A program made the position numbers and the translations under genes. A model generated the notes under the pieces. The model was not told where the DNA came from. It saw nothing but the letters and a program-made list of their open reading frames with translations, and ran no database searches. This document shows positions 15,004-21,737 of a DNA stretch of 35,024 bases, piece by piece. Source of the stretch: Bacteroidota bacterium. GTDB lineage: Bacteria; Bacteroidota; Bacteroidia; Flavobacteriales; Flavobacteriaceae. The stretch covers positions 1-35,024 of the forward strand of contig JAEYTL010000007.1 in NCBI GenBank assembly GCA_023434025.1. Direction: 5' to 3'. Within the stretch, counting starts at the first letter, position 1. The number at the start of each line of letters is the position of its first letter.

Positions 15004-15648
15004 ATGAGAAAATTAATTTTAACCGCTTTTATCTGTGCCACTACGTTCACCATTTCAAACGCACAAACAACAGACAGTCCTGCTTCTGGAGCAAGTTTCG
15101 GTATCAAAGGAGGAGTAAACTTTTCTAACCTTTACACAGAAGATGTTGACGACAACAATGTGTTAACCAGTTTTAACGCCGGTATATTTGTATCGATGCC
15201 GATAACCAGTTTCTTATCCATTCAACCCGAATTTTTGTATTCCAGAAAAGGAGCCGAATTGGTTTATGACAATGCATTTGCTCAAGGAACTGCCAAATTC
15301 AAATTAAATTATATTGAAGCACCTATTTTGCTGAAAGTAAATTTAACCAAAAACCTTAACGTGCATGCCGGTCCGTATTTTGCATACCTGGTAGATGCCA
15401 ACATCAGCAACGAATCGGGCAGCGGGAACTTTGACTTTGAGGAGAATATTAGCAATGACGACCTCAACAAGTTTGACTACGGTCTTTCTGCCGGTGCCGG
15501 ATTCGACTTTGATTCAATAGGTTTTGGCGTTCGATACAACTACGGTCTGTCAACCGTAGGTAAAGAAAGAAGCTTCTTAGGTACAACATATACTTTTCCG
15601 GACGGAAAAAACAGCAACCTGAGTATCTATGCCGCTTTTAAATTTTAA
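15004..15648 (+). CDS. Outer-membrane beta-barrel protein (PorT/OmpW-like porin family)
   Basis: 214 residues with a cleavable signal peptide (MRKLILTAFICATTFTISNA-Q). The mature chain is a run of amphipathic strands of 8-10 residues: SFGIKGGVNFSNLY, TSFNAGIFVSMPI, FLSIQPEFLYSRKGAE, FKLNYIEAPILLKVN, LNVHAGPYFAYLV, and a C-terminal NLSIYAAFKF ending in Phe, the outer-membrane insertion signal. This matches the outer membrane protein beta-barrel (PF13568) family, likely eight strands. Its role is structural or transport, not identifiable further. It lies 18 bp after the lipoprotein gene and 26 bp before the next small gene. Confidence 0.88.
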   Translation: MRKLILTAFICATTFTISNAQTTDSPASGASFGIKGGVNFSNLYTEDVDDNNVLTSFNAGIFVSMPITSFLSIQPEFLYSRKGAELVYDNAFAQGTAKFKLNYIEAPILLKVNLTKNLNVHAGPYFAYLVDANISNESGSGNFDFEENISNDDLNKFDYGLSAGAGFDFDSIGFGVRYNYGLSTVGKERSFLGTTYTFPDGKNSNLSIYAAFKF

Positions 15649-15674
15649 GTAGTAACCCATAAAAACAAACAGCT

Positions 15675-15827
15675 ATGTCAAACTTATTATACACCGTCGC
15701 AGTAGTATTGGTAATACTCTGGGCACTTGGATTTTTTGTGTACAGTTTCGGATCAATTGTACATATTTTGTTAGTCATCGCGGTAATAGCCGTGTTGCTT
15801 AGAATCATTAAAGGAAAAAAATTATAA
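15675..15827 (+). CDS. lmo0937-like small membrane protein, 50 residues
   Basis: ATG 15675 to TAA 15825-15827. The protein is two hydrophobic helices, about 5-24 (LYTVAVVLVILWALGFF) and 27-42 (SIVHILLVIAVIAVLL), joined by a short VYSFG turn and ending RIIKGKKL. This is the lmo0937/DUF5670 pattern, named for a Listeria gene of the SigmaB stress regulon. Function is unknown; it is an inner-membrane protein. It is easily missed because of its length. Tight spacing (26 bp before, 20 bp after) places it inside the operon. Confidence 0.85.
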   Translation: MSNLLYTVAVVLVILWALGFFVYSFGSIVHILLVIAVIAVLLRIIKGKKL

Positions 15828-15847
15828 ACCATTAAAATAGAGAAATT

Positions 15848-16117
15848 ATGAAATCAGGAAATGTAGTATTAGGCGTATTAGGCGGATTGGCCGCCGGAGC
15901 AATATTAGGTGTTTTATTTGCCCCTGACAAAGGGAGCAATACCAGAAAGAAAATTGCCAAAAAAACAAACGATTTAAAAAATAATGTTAAAGACAGCTTT
16001 AACGACTTTTTAACCTCCGTAGAAGATCAATACCACAGTCTAACTTCAAAAGCAGAAGACATTGTGGATGAGGGAAAAGCGAATCTGGAAAAGATTAACC
16101 GGGAGTTAAACAAGTAA
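15848..16117 (+). CDS. YtxH-domain protein
   Basis: 89 residues. A glycine/alanine-rich single membrane helix at about 6-26 (VVLGVLGGLAAGAILGVLFA) is followed by the family signature PDKGSNTRKKI (27-37), then a long charged helix (about 40-89) with coiled-coil character. YtxH is a SigmaB-controlled general stress protein in Bacillus subtilis; here it is expected in the inner membrane with a cytoplasmic helix. Biochemical role is not known. It is flanked on both sides by other small membrane genes of the same operon. Confidence 0.9.
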   Translation: MKSGNVVLGVLGGLAAGAILGVLFAPDKGSNTRKKIAKKTNDLKNNVKDSFNDFLTSVEDQYHSLTSKAEDIVDEGKANLEKINRELNK

Positions 16118-16131
16118 AAAATTAGAAAAAC

Positions 16132-16518
16132 ATGGAAAATATAGCCAATAACATCGGGAAGTTGTATGACAAAGCAGAGCAGTATTCCCGCACAAGTTTA
16201 GAACTGATAAAATTGAATGCTATTGATAAATCATCAGATGTAATTTCGTCACTTGCTGTTGTTGTATCGCTCACGTTGATTTTGGCTGTATTTACCTTGT
16301 TTGTTAACATCGGTATAGCTCTTTTAATCGGTAATGCATTAAACGACTATGCGTCGGGCTTTTTTATCGTATCAGGTTTCTACCTGCTGATTGCCATAGT
16401 GGTTTACTTCTTCAGAAAATCAATAATTAAAAACCCGATAGACAATATTGTTGTTGGAAAATTGATGAAGACAAAAGATGAAAACTATTATAAAGGATAC
16501 AATAATAATTCAAATTAA
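16132..16518 (+). CDS. Phage-holin-like (PF07332-type) membrane protein
   Basis: 128 residues. A helical N-terminus (1-35) precedes two membrane segments at about 41-70 and 74-98, and the tail is polar and Asn/Lys-rich. The arrangement and the N-terminal YSRTSLELIKLNAIDKSSDVISSLAVV match proteins called 'phage holin family' (Phage_holin_3_6/ YqjE-like). There is no phage here, so the name is only a family label: YqjE-type proteins are usually stress-associated membrane proteins next to CsbD or YtxH-like genes. It lies 14 bp after the YtxH gene and 6 bp before the next. Confidence 0.82.
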   Translation: MENIANNIGKLYDKAEQYSRTSLELIKLNAIDKSSDVISSLAVVVSLTLILAVFTLFVNIGIALLIGNALNDYASGFFIVSGFYLLIAIVVYFFRKSIIKNPIDNIVVGKLMKTKDENYYKGYNNNSN

Positions 16519-16524
16519 GAGACA

Positions 16525-16866
16525 ATGAAAAAGCTGAACCAAAACGAATTATTAGATCAGAAAATCGCCCAGTTAACTTTGCAGCACAAACGAGAGCTGG
16601 TTGAACTCAAAGAGCAATTTCAAGTTGTTCAGAACAGCCTGTCTCCTACCAATATCGTTCAAGAGGGTTTACAAGGATTTTACCAGACCGTGACCAATAA
16701 AGAAAACTTAATTTCCACTGTGCTCAGCATCATCGGAGGTTATGTATCCAAAAAAGTGGTCGTCGGAAATTCGGATAACCCGGTTAAAAAAGTAATCGGC
16801 AACGTTCTACAATTTCTGGTTACCGGCTACTTATCTAAAGTAAACAACAAAAATCAAGCAGAATAA
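16525..16866 (+). CDS. Hypothetical protein with N-terminal coiled coil and amphipathic C-terminus
   Basis: 113 residues. Residues 5-38 form a charged helix likely to coil (LLDQKIAQLTLQHKREL then VELKEQFQ). Residues 58-80 include a mildly hydrophobic stretch (NLISTVLSIIGGYVSKKVVVG), and 90-105 another (VIGNVLQFLVTGYLSKV). The layout resembles the C-terminal part of YqjD/ElaB-type or YqjK-like membrane-associated stress proteins, but I do not recognise a named family. Only 6 bp separate it from the holin-like gene, so the two are probably translated together and may interact. Confidence 0.75.
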   Translation: MKKLNQNELLDQKIAQLTLQHKRELVELKEQFQVVQNSLSPTNIVQEGLQGFYQTVTNKENLISTVLSIIGGYVSKKVVVGNSDNPVKKVIGNVLQFLVTGYLSKVNNKNQAE

Positions 16867-16887
16867 TTAACCTTAAAACTTTACAAC

Positions 16888-17550
16888 ATGAAAAATCTGA
16901 AATCACTTATTGCAGCATCCGTCGTTGCTGTTACATTCGGTTCATGTACCGATGAGAAAAAAACACAGGCAGAAAAAGCGGTAAACAATTACACTGCCTA
17001 TATTGATTCGGTAAGCACTGTTGCTTCAGACAACCTTGCTGAAAAATGGGATGATGTAGAAAGTGCCTACATCGCCAAAAAAATTGAAGCGGAAACAGCT
17101 TTGGAAAATCTGGAAGACCGAATGGAATTGGATCAGAAATTAGAAGCCGGTTCAAAAAAATACGAAGAATTTAAAGCTAATTTAATTGCTGAAAAACAAA
17201 AAATGGAGGCTGCAAAAGCAAAAGCCACCATGCGGTCAGCTCTTTTTGGCGGTCAGGAAGTTGGTGATGACATGAACTTCAGTTGGGTAAACAAAGACAA
17301 TATTTTGAAAACCTATGAAACGTTTGTAAATACAGCTTCTGAGAATAAAGACAAATATTCACGGGAAGATTGGGACGAAATCAAACTGCTTTATGAAGCA
17401 TTGGATACCCGAAAAAATGAAGTGGAAAAGGACGGAATTTCTACAGCCGATAACTTAAAGATTGCCGGTTTAAAAACCCGATTTGCCACCTTCTTTAAAC
17501 TGAACCGGATTACGGCAAAATCAAACGAAAACACCCAAGCAAAACAATAA
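16888..17550 (+). CDS. Hypothetical helical lipoprotein (possibly DUF6565)
   Basis: 220 residues. The lipoprotein signal MKNLKSLIAASVVAVTFGSC has acylated Cys20. The mature protein is almost entirely helical and charged: NYTAYIDSVSTVAS (34-47), then WDDVESAYIAKKIEAETALENLEDRMELDQ with strong coiled-coil periodicity, and a second helical region from about 137 (NKDNILKTYETFVNTASENKDKY). The YIDSV segment is seen in flavobacterial DUF6565 lipoproteins; I hold that name loosely. It is the last gene of the operon and is followed by a terminator shared with convergent prfA. Confidence 0.75.
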   Translation: MKNLKSLIAASVVAVTFGSCTDEKKTQAEKAVNNYTAYIDSVSTVASDNLAEKWDDVESAYIAKKIEAETALENLEDRMELDQKLEAGSKKYEEFKANLIAEKQKMEAAKAKATMRSALFGGQEVGDDMNFSWVNKDNILKTYETFVNTASENKDKYSREDWDEIKLLYEALDTRKNEVEKDGISTADNLKIAGLKTRFATFFKLNRITAKSNENTQAKQ

Positions 17551-17567
17551 CTCATTTGTTTTAAACG

Positions 17568-17599
17568 AAAAACGGAGCCTTAACTGACTCCGTTTTTTT
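17568..17599. terminator. Bidirectional terminator between stress operon and prfA
   Basis: Stem AAAAACGGAG (17568-17577) with CTCCGTTTTT (17588-17597), a 10-nt loop and seven Ts on the plus strand. On the minus strand the A-tract at 17568 becomes a T-tract, so it can also end prfA transcripts. Confidence 0.88.
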
Positions 17600-17603
17600 A
17601 TTT

Positions 17604-18677
17604 TTAGAATACTTCCGATTCTTTTAGCTTTTCGGTATTGGCTACCAGCTGCAACTCGTCAATCATTTTCTGGATGTTTCCGTTCATAAACCCGTCAAGG
17701 TCAAAAATACTCAGCCCGATACGGTGATCGGTAATCCTTCCCTGAGCATAGTTATAGGTTCTGATTTTGGCTGAACGGTCACCGCTGCTCACCTGCGAAG
17801 TTCTTTTGGAAGCATCTTCCGCTTGCTTTTTAGCCAGTTCCAGTTCATACAAACGCGAACGTAAAACCGTTAAGGCTTTGTCTTTGTTTTTGTGTTGCGA
17901 TTTTTCATCCTGACATTGAGCTACCAGTCCGGTTGGAATGTGCGTCATACGAACAGCCGATTTTGTAGTATTAACCGACTGACCACCGGGACCGGACGAA
18001 CAGAAATAATCAATTCGCACATCGTTCATGTCGATTTGAACATCAAATTCTTCCGCTTCCGGCAAAACCATTACGGTAGCTGCTGAGGTATGCACACGTC
18101 CCTGCGTTTCCGTTTGCGGTACCCGTTGCACCCGGTGTACACCCGCTTCAAATTTCAAGGTTCCGTAAACATCTTCTCCGGTTACTTCAAAAATAATTTC
18201 TTTGAAACCACCTGCCGTTCCCTCATTCATATCTACCACAGAAGTCCGCCAACCTTTGCTTTCGCAATATTTGGTGTACATTCTGTATAAATCTCCGGCA
18301 AAAATTGAAGCTTCGTCACCGCCCGTTCCGGCACGCACTTCCACCATCACATTTTTAGCATCTTCCGGGTCTTTCGGGATCAACATAAACTTGATTTCTT
18401 CTTCCAATTCCGGAAGGCGTTGCTTGGCATCATCCAATTCCATTTTGGCCATTTCTACCATTTCGGCATCCGAACCATCGGCAATAATTTCGTTGGCTTC
18501 TTCAATATTTTGGGTTAAACGGATATATTCCTCACGTTTGTCCACCAAACCTTTTAAGGTTTTATATTCCTGGTTCAACTGCACATAACGCTTCTGGTCG
18601 GCAATCACATCCGGCTGTATAATCAGATCGGAGATTTCGTCGAAACGTTGTTTTACATATTGTAATCTGTCTAACAT
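17604..18677 (-). CDS. prfA: Peptide chain release factor 1
   Basis: 357 residues, full length. RF1 recognises UAA and UAG and triggers peptidyl-tRNA hydrolysis on the ribosome. The catalytic GGQ is at 231-233 (SSGPGGQSVN), the methylated glutamine being Gln233. The stop-codon anticodon-like tripeptide is PQT (187-189, within RVQRVPQTETQG), the PxT form of RF1 and not the SPF of RF2. Start MLDRLQYVKQRFDEI at 18677 fits the family. An exact -7 box lies 26 bp upstream. It is monocistronic. Confidence 0.97.
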   Translation of the reverse strand: MLDRLQYVKQRFDEISDLIIQPDVIADQKRYVQLNQEYKTLKGLVDKREEYIRLTQNIEEANEIIADGSDAEMVEMAKMELDDAKQRLPELEEEIKFMLIPKDPEDAKNVMVEVRAGTGGDEASIFAGDLYRMYTKYCESKGWRTSVVDMNEGTAGGFKEIIFEVTGEDVYGTLKFEAGVHRVQRVPQTETQGRVHTSAATVMVLPEAEEFDVQIDMNDVRIDYFCSSGPGGQSVNTTKSAVRMTHIPTGLVAQCQDEKSQHKNKDKALTVLRSRLYELELAKKQAEDASKRTSQVSSGDRSAKIRTYNYAQGRITDHRIGLSIFDLDGFMNGNIQKMIDELQLVANTEKLKESEVF

Positions 18678-18702
18678 AGTTGTAGTACTCTATTTTGGAG
18701 TG

Positions 18703-18710
18703 CAAAAGTA
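18703..18710 (-). promoter_or_regulatory. Promoter -7 box (TACTTTTG) for prfA
   Basis: Exact TAnnTTTG match on the minus strand, 25 bp before the ATG at 18677. Confidence 0.55.
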
Positions 18711-18810
18711 CGACTTTTTGTTTCAAGTATAAAACAATTTATCGGATATGATAATTAGATGAATAGTAACCATATACATGAGCTGTTGAAGTTAATTTAC
18801 TTTATCAAAT

Positions 18811-18920
18811 TATGTGATTTCTCCCGTTGGTCGAAATGACACAGTCGTGAGAAAGGTATTCTTTGCTGCTTCTAACATCTATATTCTTTTGTGTCATTTC
18901 GACGCAGGAGAAATCACATA
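18811..18920. repeat. Fold-back repeat with 31-33 bp inverted arms
   Basis: The left arm (18811-18843) and right arm (18890-18920) are inverted copies: TATGTGATTTCTCC and TCGAAATGACACA match perfectly, separated by CGTTGG in one and TGCG in the other. The spacer is 46 bp. No ORF fits inside. The arm sequence (GTCATTTCGAC...AGGAGAAATCACA) is of a type I recall as dispersed in Flavobacterium genomes. It fills most of the 300-bp gap between prfA and the DUF6265 gene. Confidence 0.75.
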
Positions 18921-18946
18921 AAATATTTTCTAATCAATATTTATCA

Positions 18947-18954
18947 TATATTTG
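18947..18954 (+). promoter_or_regulatory. Promoter -7 box (TATATTTG) for DUF6265 gene
   Basis: Exact TAnnTTTG match, 23 bp upstream of the ATG at 18978 and 26 bp beyond the fold-back repeat. Confidence 0.55.
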
Positions 18955-18977
18955 GTTTGAAATAAACTGACTATTCA

Positions 18978-19439
18978 ATGAAAAAAATAGCTTCCCTCCT
19001 TTTTATTCTTGTAATCATTTCTTCCTGCCAACAAAAAGCCACTTTTTCCGAACTCGAAAAAGCCAATTGGTTTTCAGGCCGATGGGAAAACAAAACACCT
19101 GATGGCGTTTTTTCCGAAGAATGGAAAACCGAAAATGATTCTGTAATGGTAGGAACAAGTTATTTCATTAATGGGAAAGATACCTTGTTTGCCGAAACCA
19201 TTCGATTGGAACAAAAGGAAAATAACTTGTTTATGATTGTCTCCGTTCCTAATCAAAATGAAGAAAAACCGGTGGCTTTTAAATTAACCTCTTCCACTTC
19301 TGATAATTTAGTTTTTGAAAACCCGGAACATGATTTTCCTAAAAAAATCACGTATAAATTAGTTACCAAAGACAGTTTGTATGCAGAGATTAGTGGTGAT
19401 GGGAAAAGTCAAGGGTTTCCGTTTAAAAAGAAAAAGTAA
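18978..19439 (+). CDS. DUF6265-type lipoprotein
   Basis: 153 residues. The lipoprotein signal MKKIASLLFILVIISSCQQ has acylated Cys17. The mature protein matches the DUF6265 pattern: W-FSGRWENKTPDGVFSEEW (about 31-49), VMVGTSYFINGKDTLFAETI, and the closing VFENPEHDFPKKITY with conserved NPxHDFP. It is a small lipocalin-like beta-barrel by prediction; ligand and role are unknown. The start is fixed by the signal peptide and a promoter box 23 bp upstream. It probably ends before the peptidase gene, which has its own promoter boxes. Confidence 0.85.
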   Translation: MKKIASLLFILVIISSCQQKATFSELEKANWFSGRWENKTPDGVFSEEWKTENDSVMVGTSYFINGKDTLFAETIRLEQKENNLFMIVSVPNQNEEKPVAFKLTSSTSDNLVFENPEHDFPKKITYKLVTKDSLYAEISGDGKSQGFPFKKKK

Positions 19440-19476
19440 TTTCACGACACTTCCTATATTTGTTCTTAAAATTCGC

Positions 19477-19484
19477 TACATTTG
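19477..19484 (+). promoter_or_regulatory. Promoter -7 box (TACATTTG) for S9 peptidase gene
   Basis: Exact match 42 bp before the ATG at 19527; a second exact match, TATATTTG, lies at 19455-19462. Confidence 0.45.
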
Positions 19485-19526
19485 ATGTTAAATTCTGACT
19501 ATTAATATTTTAACATCAATCAAATC

Positions 19527-21431
19527 ATGAAAAAAACAATTATTCTGTTAGGCGTTTCTTTGCTATTTTTTACTGTTTCTTGTAAAAAAGATACTGAAAA
19601 AATAGTAGAAACGGAAGTAAAAAAGTACAATGTCGATGATTTTTTCGACACTAAATCAGTCAGAGGTTCCGGCTTTAATGCGGATGAAACGAAAGTTTTA
19701 GTTACGAGCAATTCTACCGGGATTTTTAATGCTTACGAAGTAACCATTGCTGATACTGTTTCAAAAGCGTTGACAAATTCTGCAAAAGAATCTGTTTTTG
19801 CAGAAGATTATCTTCCTGGTAGTTCCAAATTTATTTATACTTCCGATCAAGGAGGTAATGAAAACTCTCGATTATATGTGGTTGACCAATCCTCAACAAA
19901 AACTACTGATATCACTCCTTGGGAAAACTCATCCAATTCATTTTTAGGCTGGAGTTTAGACAAGAAAAATCTCTATGTGCAATCAAACAAAAGAGATGTG
20001 AGGTATTTTGACATATATAAAATGGATACACTAGGCTGGAAAGCTAACTTACTTTATAAAAATGAAACCGGTATGACCGCTTCGGGCATTAGTCCATCAG
20101 AACGCTACCTAACCTTAACAAAAGAAATTACGACCGATAAAAATGAATTATATCTATATGATTTAAAAACTAAAAAACAGAAAAAATTAAGTTCCGATAA
20201 AGAAGCGTCATGGAATCCGATGGCATTTGAAAAAAACGACAGTATTCTTTATTATACAACCAACGAAGACAAAGAGTTTCGCTATTTAGTAAAATACAAT
20301 ATTAATTCCGAAAAAGCTGAAATCGTCTTCCAAGACAACTGGGATGTGATGTATATGTCGCTTAGTGAAAATGAAAAATACAGAGTCGTTTTTATTAATA
20401 ATGACGGAAAAAACAAAGTCTTACTTTTTGATCATGCCACAGGAAAAGAAATAAAAATGCCTGATTTTAAAGATGGTGATGTCACCGGAGTAACAATTTC
20501 GTTAAGTGAAACTAAGTTATTGTTAACGGTTGGAAGCAGCACCAGTCCGACCAATTTGTATGTGTATGATATTGCTTCGAAAGATTTAAAACAATTAACG
20601 TCAACATTAAGCAAAAAAATTGACCAGAATGACTTGGTTCAAGCCGAAGTTGTTCGTTACAAATCTTTTGATGGACTTGAAATTCCGGCAATATATTACA
20701 AACCAAAACAAGCCTCTAAAGACAACAAAGTCCCTGCATTAGTTTGGGTTCATGGTGGTCCGGGTGGGCAAAGTCGGGTTGGTTATTCCAACTCCATTCA
20801 GTATTTGGTCAATCAAGGTTATGCGGTTTTAGCGGTAAATAATCGTGGAAGTAGCGGTTACGGCAAAACATTTTATAAAATGGATAACAAAGACCACAGC
20901 AACGGAGATTTAAAAGATTGTGTTTGGGGTAAAAAATGGCTTGCAGAACAAGATTATATCGACAGTAATGCAATCGGAATTTACGGAGGAAGCTATGGAG
21001 GCTGTATGGTTTTAGGTGCTCTAGCCTTTCACCCGGATGAGTTTAAAGTAGGTGTGAATTTATTTGGCGTGGCCAACTGGCTTCGTACCTTAAAAAGTAT
21101 TCCGCCTTACTGGGAATCATTCCGAAAAGCGTTGTATGAAGAAATGGGCGATCCTTACACAGCCGATAGTGTTCGTTTAAAACAAATTTCTCCGCTTTAT
21201 AACTACGAAAAAATAAAGAAGCCATTATTAGTTTTGCAAGGAGCAAATGATGTAAGAGTTTTGCCTGTAGAAAGCGACGAAATAGTTGCCGGAGTCAAGA
21301 AAAATGGCATTCCGGTAGAATATGTTCTCTTTCCGGATGAAGGGCACGGTTTTAATAAAAAGGAAAATCAAATTAAAGCTTCAGAAGCTACTTTGGCCTT
21401 TTTGGATAAGTATTTGAGAAGTAAAAAATAA
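19527..21431 (+). CDS. Prolyl-oligopeptidase (S9) family lipoprotein peptidase
   Basis: 634 residues. The lipoprotein signal MKKTIILLGVSLLFFTVSCK has acylated Cys19. Residues about 40-365 form a seven-bladed propeller of TolB/WD40-like repeats (for example TDITPWENSSNSFLGWSLDK). Residues 375-634 form the alpha/beta hydrolase domain with HGGPGGQS (409-416) and catalytic triad Ser489 (GIYGGSYGG), Asp575 (QGANDVRV) and His607 (PDEGHGF). It should hydrolyse short peptides in the periplasm or at the cell surface. It resembles the S9C/acylaminoacyl-peptidase-like group more than DPP4. It is monocistronic, ending at 21449-21486. Confidence 0.92.
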   Translation: MKKTIILLGVSLLFFTVSCKKDTEKIVETEVKKYNVDDFFDTKSVRGSGFNADETKVLVTSNSTGIFNAYEVTIADTVSKALTNSAKESVFAEDYLPGSSKFIYTSDQGGNENSRLYVVDQSSTKTTDITPWENSSNSFLGWSLDKKNLYVQSNKRDVRYFDIYKMDTLGWKANLLYKNETGMTASGISPSERYLTLTKEITTDKNELYLYDLKTKKQKKLSSDKEASWNPMAFEKNDSILYYTTNEDKEFRYLVKYNINSEKAEIVFQDNWDVMYMSLSENEKYRVVFINNDGKNKVLLFDHATGKEIKMPDFKDGDVTGVTISLSETKLLLTVGSSTSPTNLYVYDIASKDLKQLTSTLSKKIDQNDLVQAEVVRYKSFDGLEIPAIYYKPKQASKDNKVPALVWVHGGPGGQSRVGYSNSIQYLVNQGYAVLAVNNRGSSGYGKTFYKMDNKDHSNGDLKDCVWGKKWLAEQDYIDSNAIGIYGGSYGGCMVLGALAFHPDEFKVGVNLFGVANWLRTLKSIPPYWESFRKALYEEMGDPYTADSVRLKQISPLYNYEKIKKPLLVLQGANDVRVLPVESDEIVAGVKKNGIPVEYVLFPDEGHGFNKKENQIKASEATLAFLDKYLRSKK

Positions 21432-21448
21432 AATTTCAGGGTAAAAAT

Positions 21449-21486
21449 AAACCCTTCTTAGTAAGTTAGGAAGGGTTTGTTTTTTT
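21449..21486 (+). terminator. Intrinsic terminator after S9 peptidase
   Basis: Stem AAACCCTTC (21449-21457) with GAAGGGTTT (21470-21478), 12-nt loop, then GTTTTTTT. Confidence 0.85.
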
Positions 21487-21508
21487 ATATAATCGATTTA
21501 AAATCTAA

Positions 21509-21550
21509 TTACTTCTTCACCGGAATATTCCCCAAAAACCCAACACAAAT
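21509..21550 (-). pseudogene. Vestigial 3' end of a pepD-like gene
   Basis: Read on the minus strand, this stretch matches the last 12 codons of the intact pepD at 26289-27752. From TTCACCGGAATAT onward about 30 of 36 positions agree, with one single-base gap. The end reads NIPVKK-stop where pepD reads HIPVKG-stop. The gap puts the upstream part out of frame, and similarity stops near 21551. It looks like the leftover tail of a deleted second pepD-type gene or of a local copy. It lies in the 306-bp gap before the TonB receptor gene. Confidence 0.55.
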
Positions 21551-21647
21551 CCCCTCTACGCTTTAAAAAAATCAAACTCATCTAACTTCAAATAAATTTC
21601 AAAAAACCACACCTGATAATCAATCAGTTATTTTTATTTTATAATTT

Positions 21648-21670
21648 TTATTTGAATTTAATCTAAATAA
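21648..21670 (+). promoter_or_regulatory. Candidate Fur-type box, distal, TonB receptor promoter
   Basis: TTATTTGAA, five bases, TCTAAATAA: a 23-bp imperfect inverted repeat (7 of 9 arm positions), upstream of the -7 box at 21696. The same design recurs at 21709 and 28174. Confidence 0.55.
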
Positions 21671-21695
21671 GCTTTTAAAATTAAAATCTCTATAC

Positions 21696-21703
21696 TACTT
21701 TTG
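21696..21703 (+). promoter_or_regulatory. Promoter -7 box (TACTTTTG) for TonB receptor
   Basis: Exact match 34 bp before the ATG at 21738, lying between the two candidate Fur boxes. Confidence 0.6.
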
Positions 21704-21708
21704 TCGCG

Positions 21709-21731
21709 TTATTTTAAATAAATCTAAATAA
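21709..21731 (+). promoter_or_regulatory. Candidate Fur-type box, proximal, TonB receptor promoter
   Basis: TTATTTTAA, five bases, TCTAAATAA. It overlaps the predicted transcription start and ends 6 bp before the ATG, a position suited to repression under iron-replete conditions. Confidence 0.55.
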
Positions 21732-21737
21732 AGCACA

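Noticed and set aside
16132..16518. Phage holin, hence prophage
   Set aside because: No phage structural, integrase or lysis genes; holin is only a family label for a stress-type membrane protein here.
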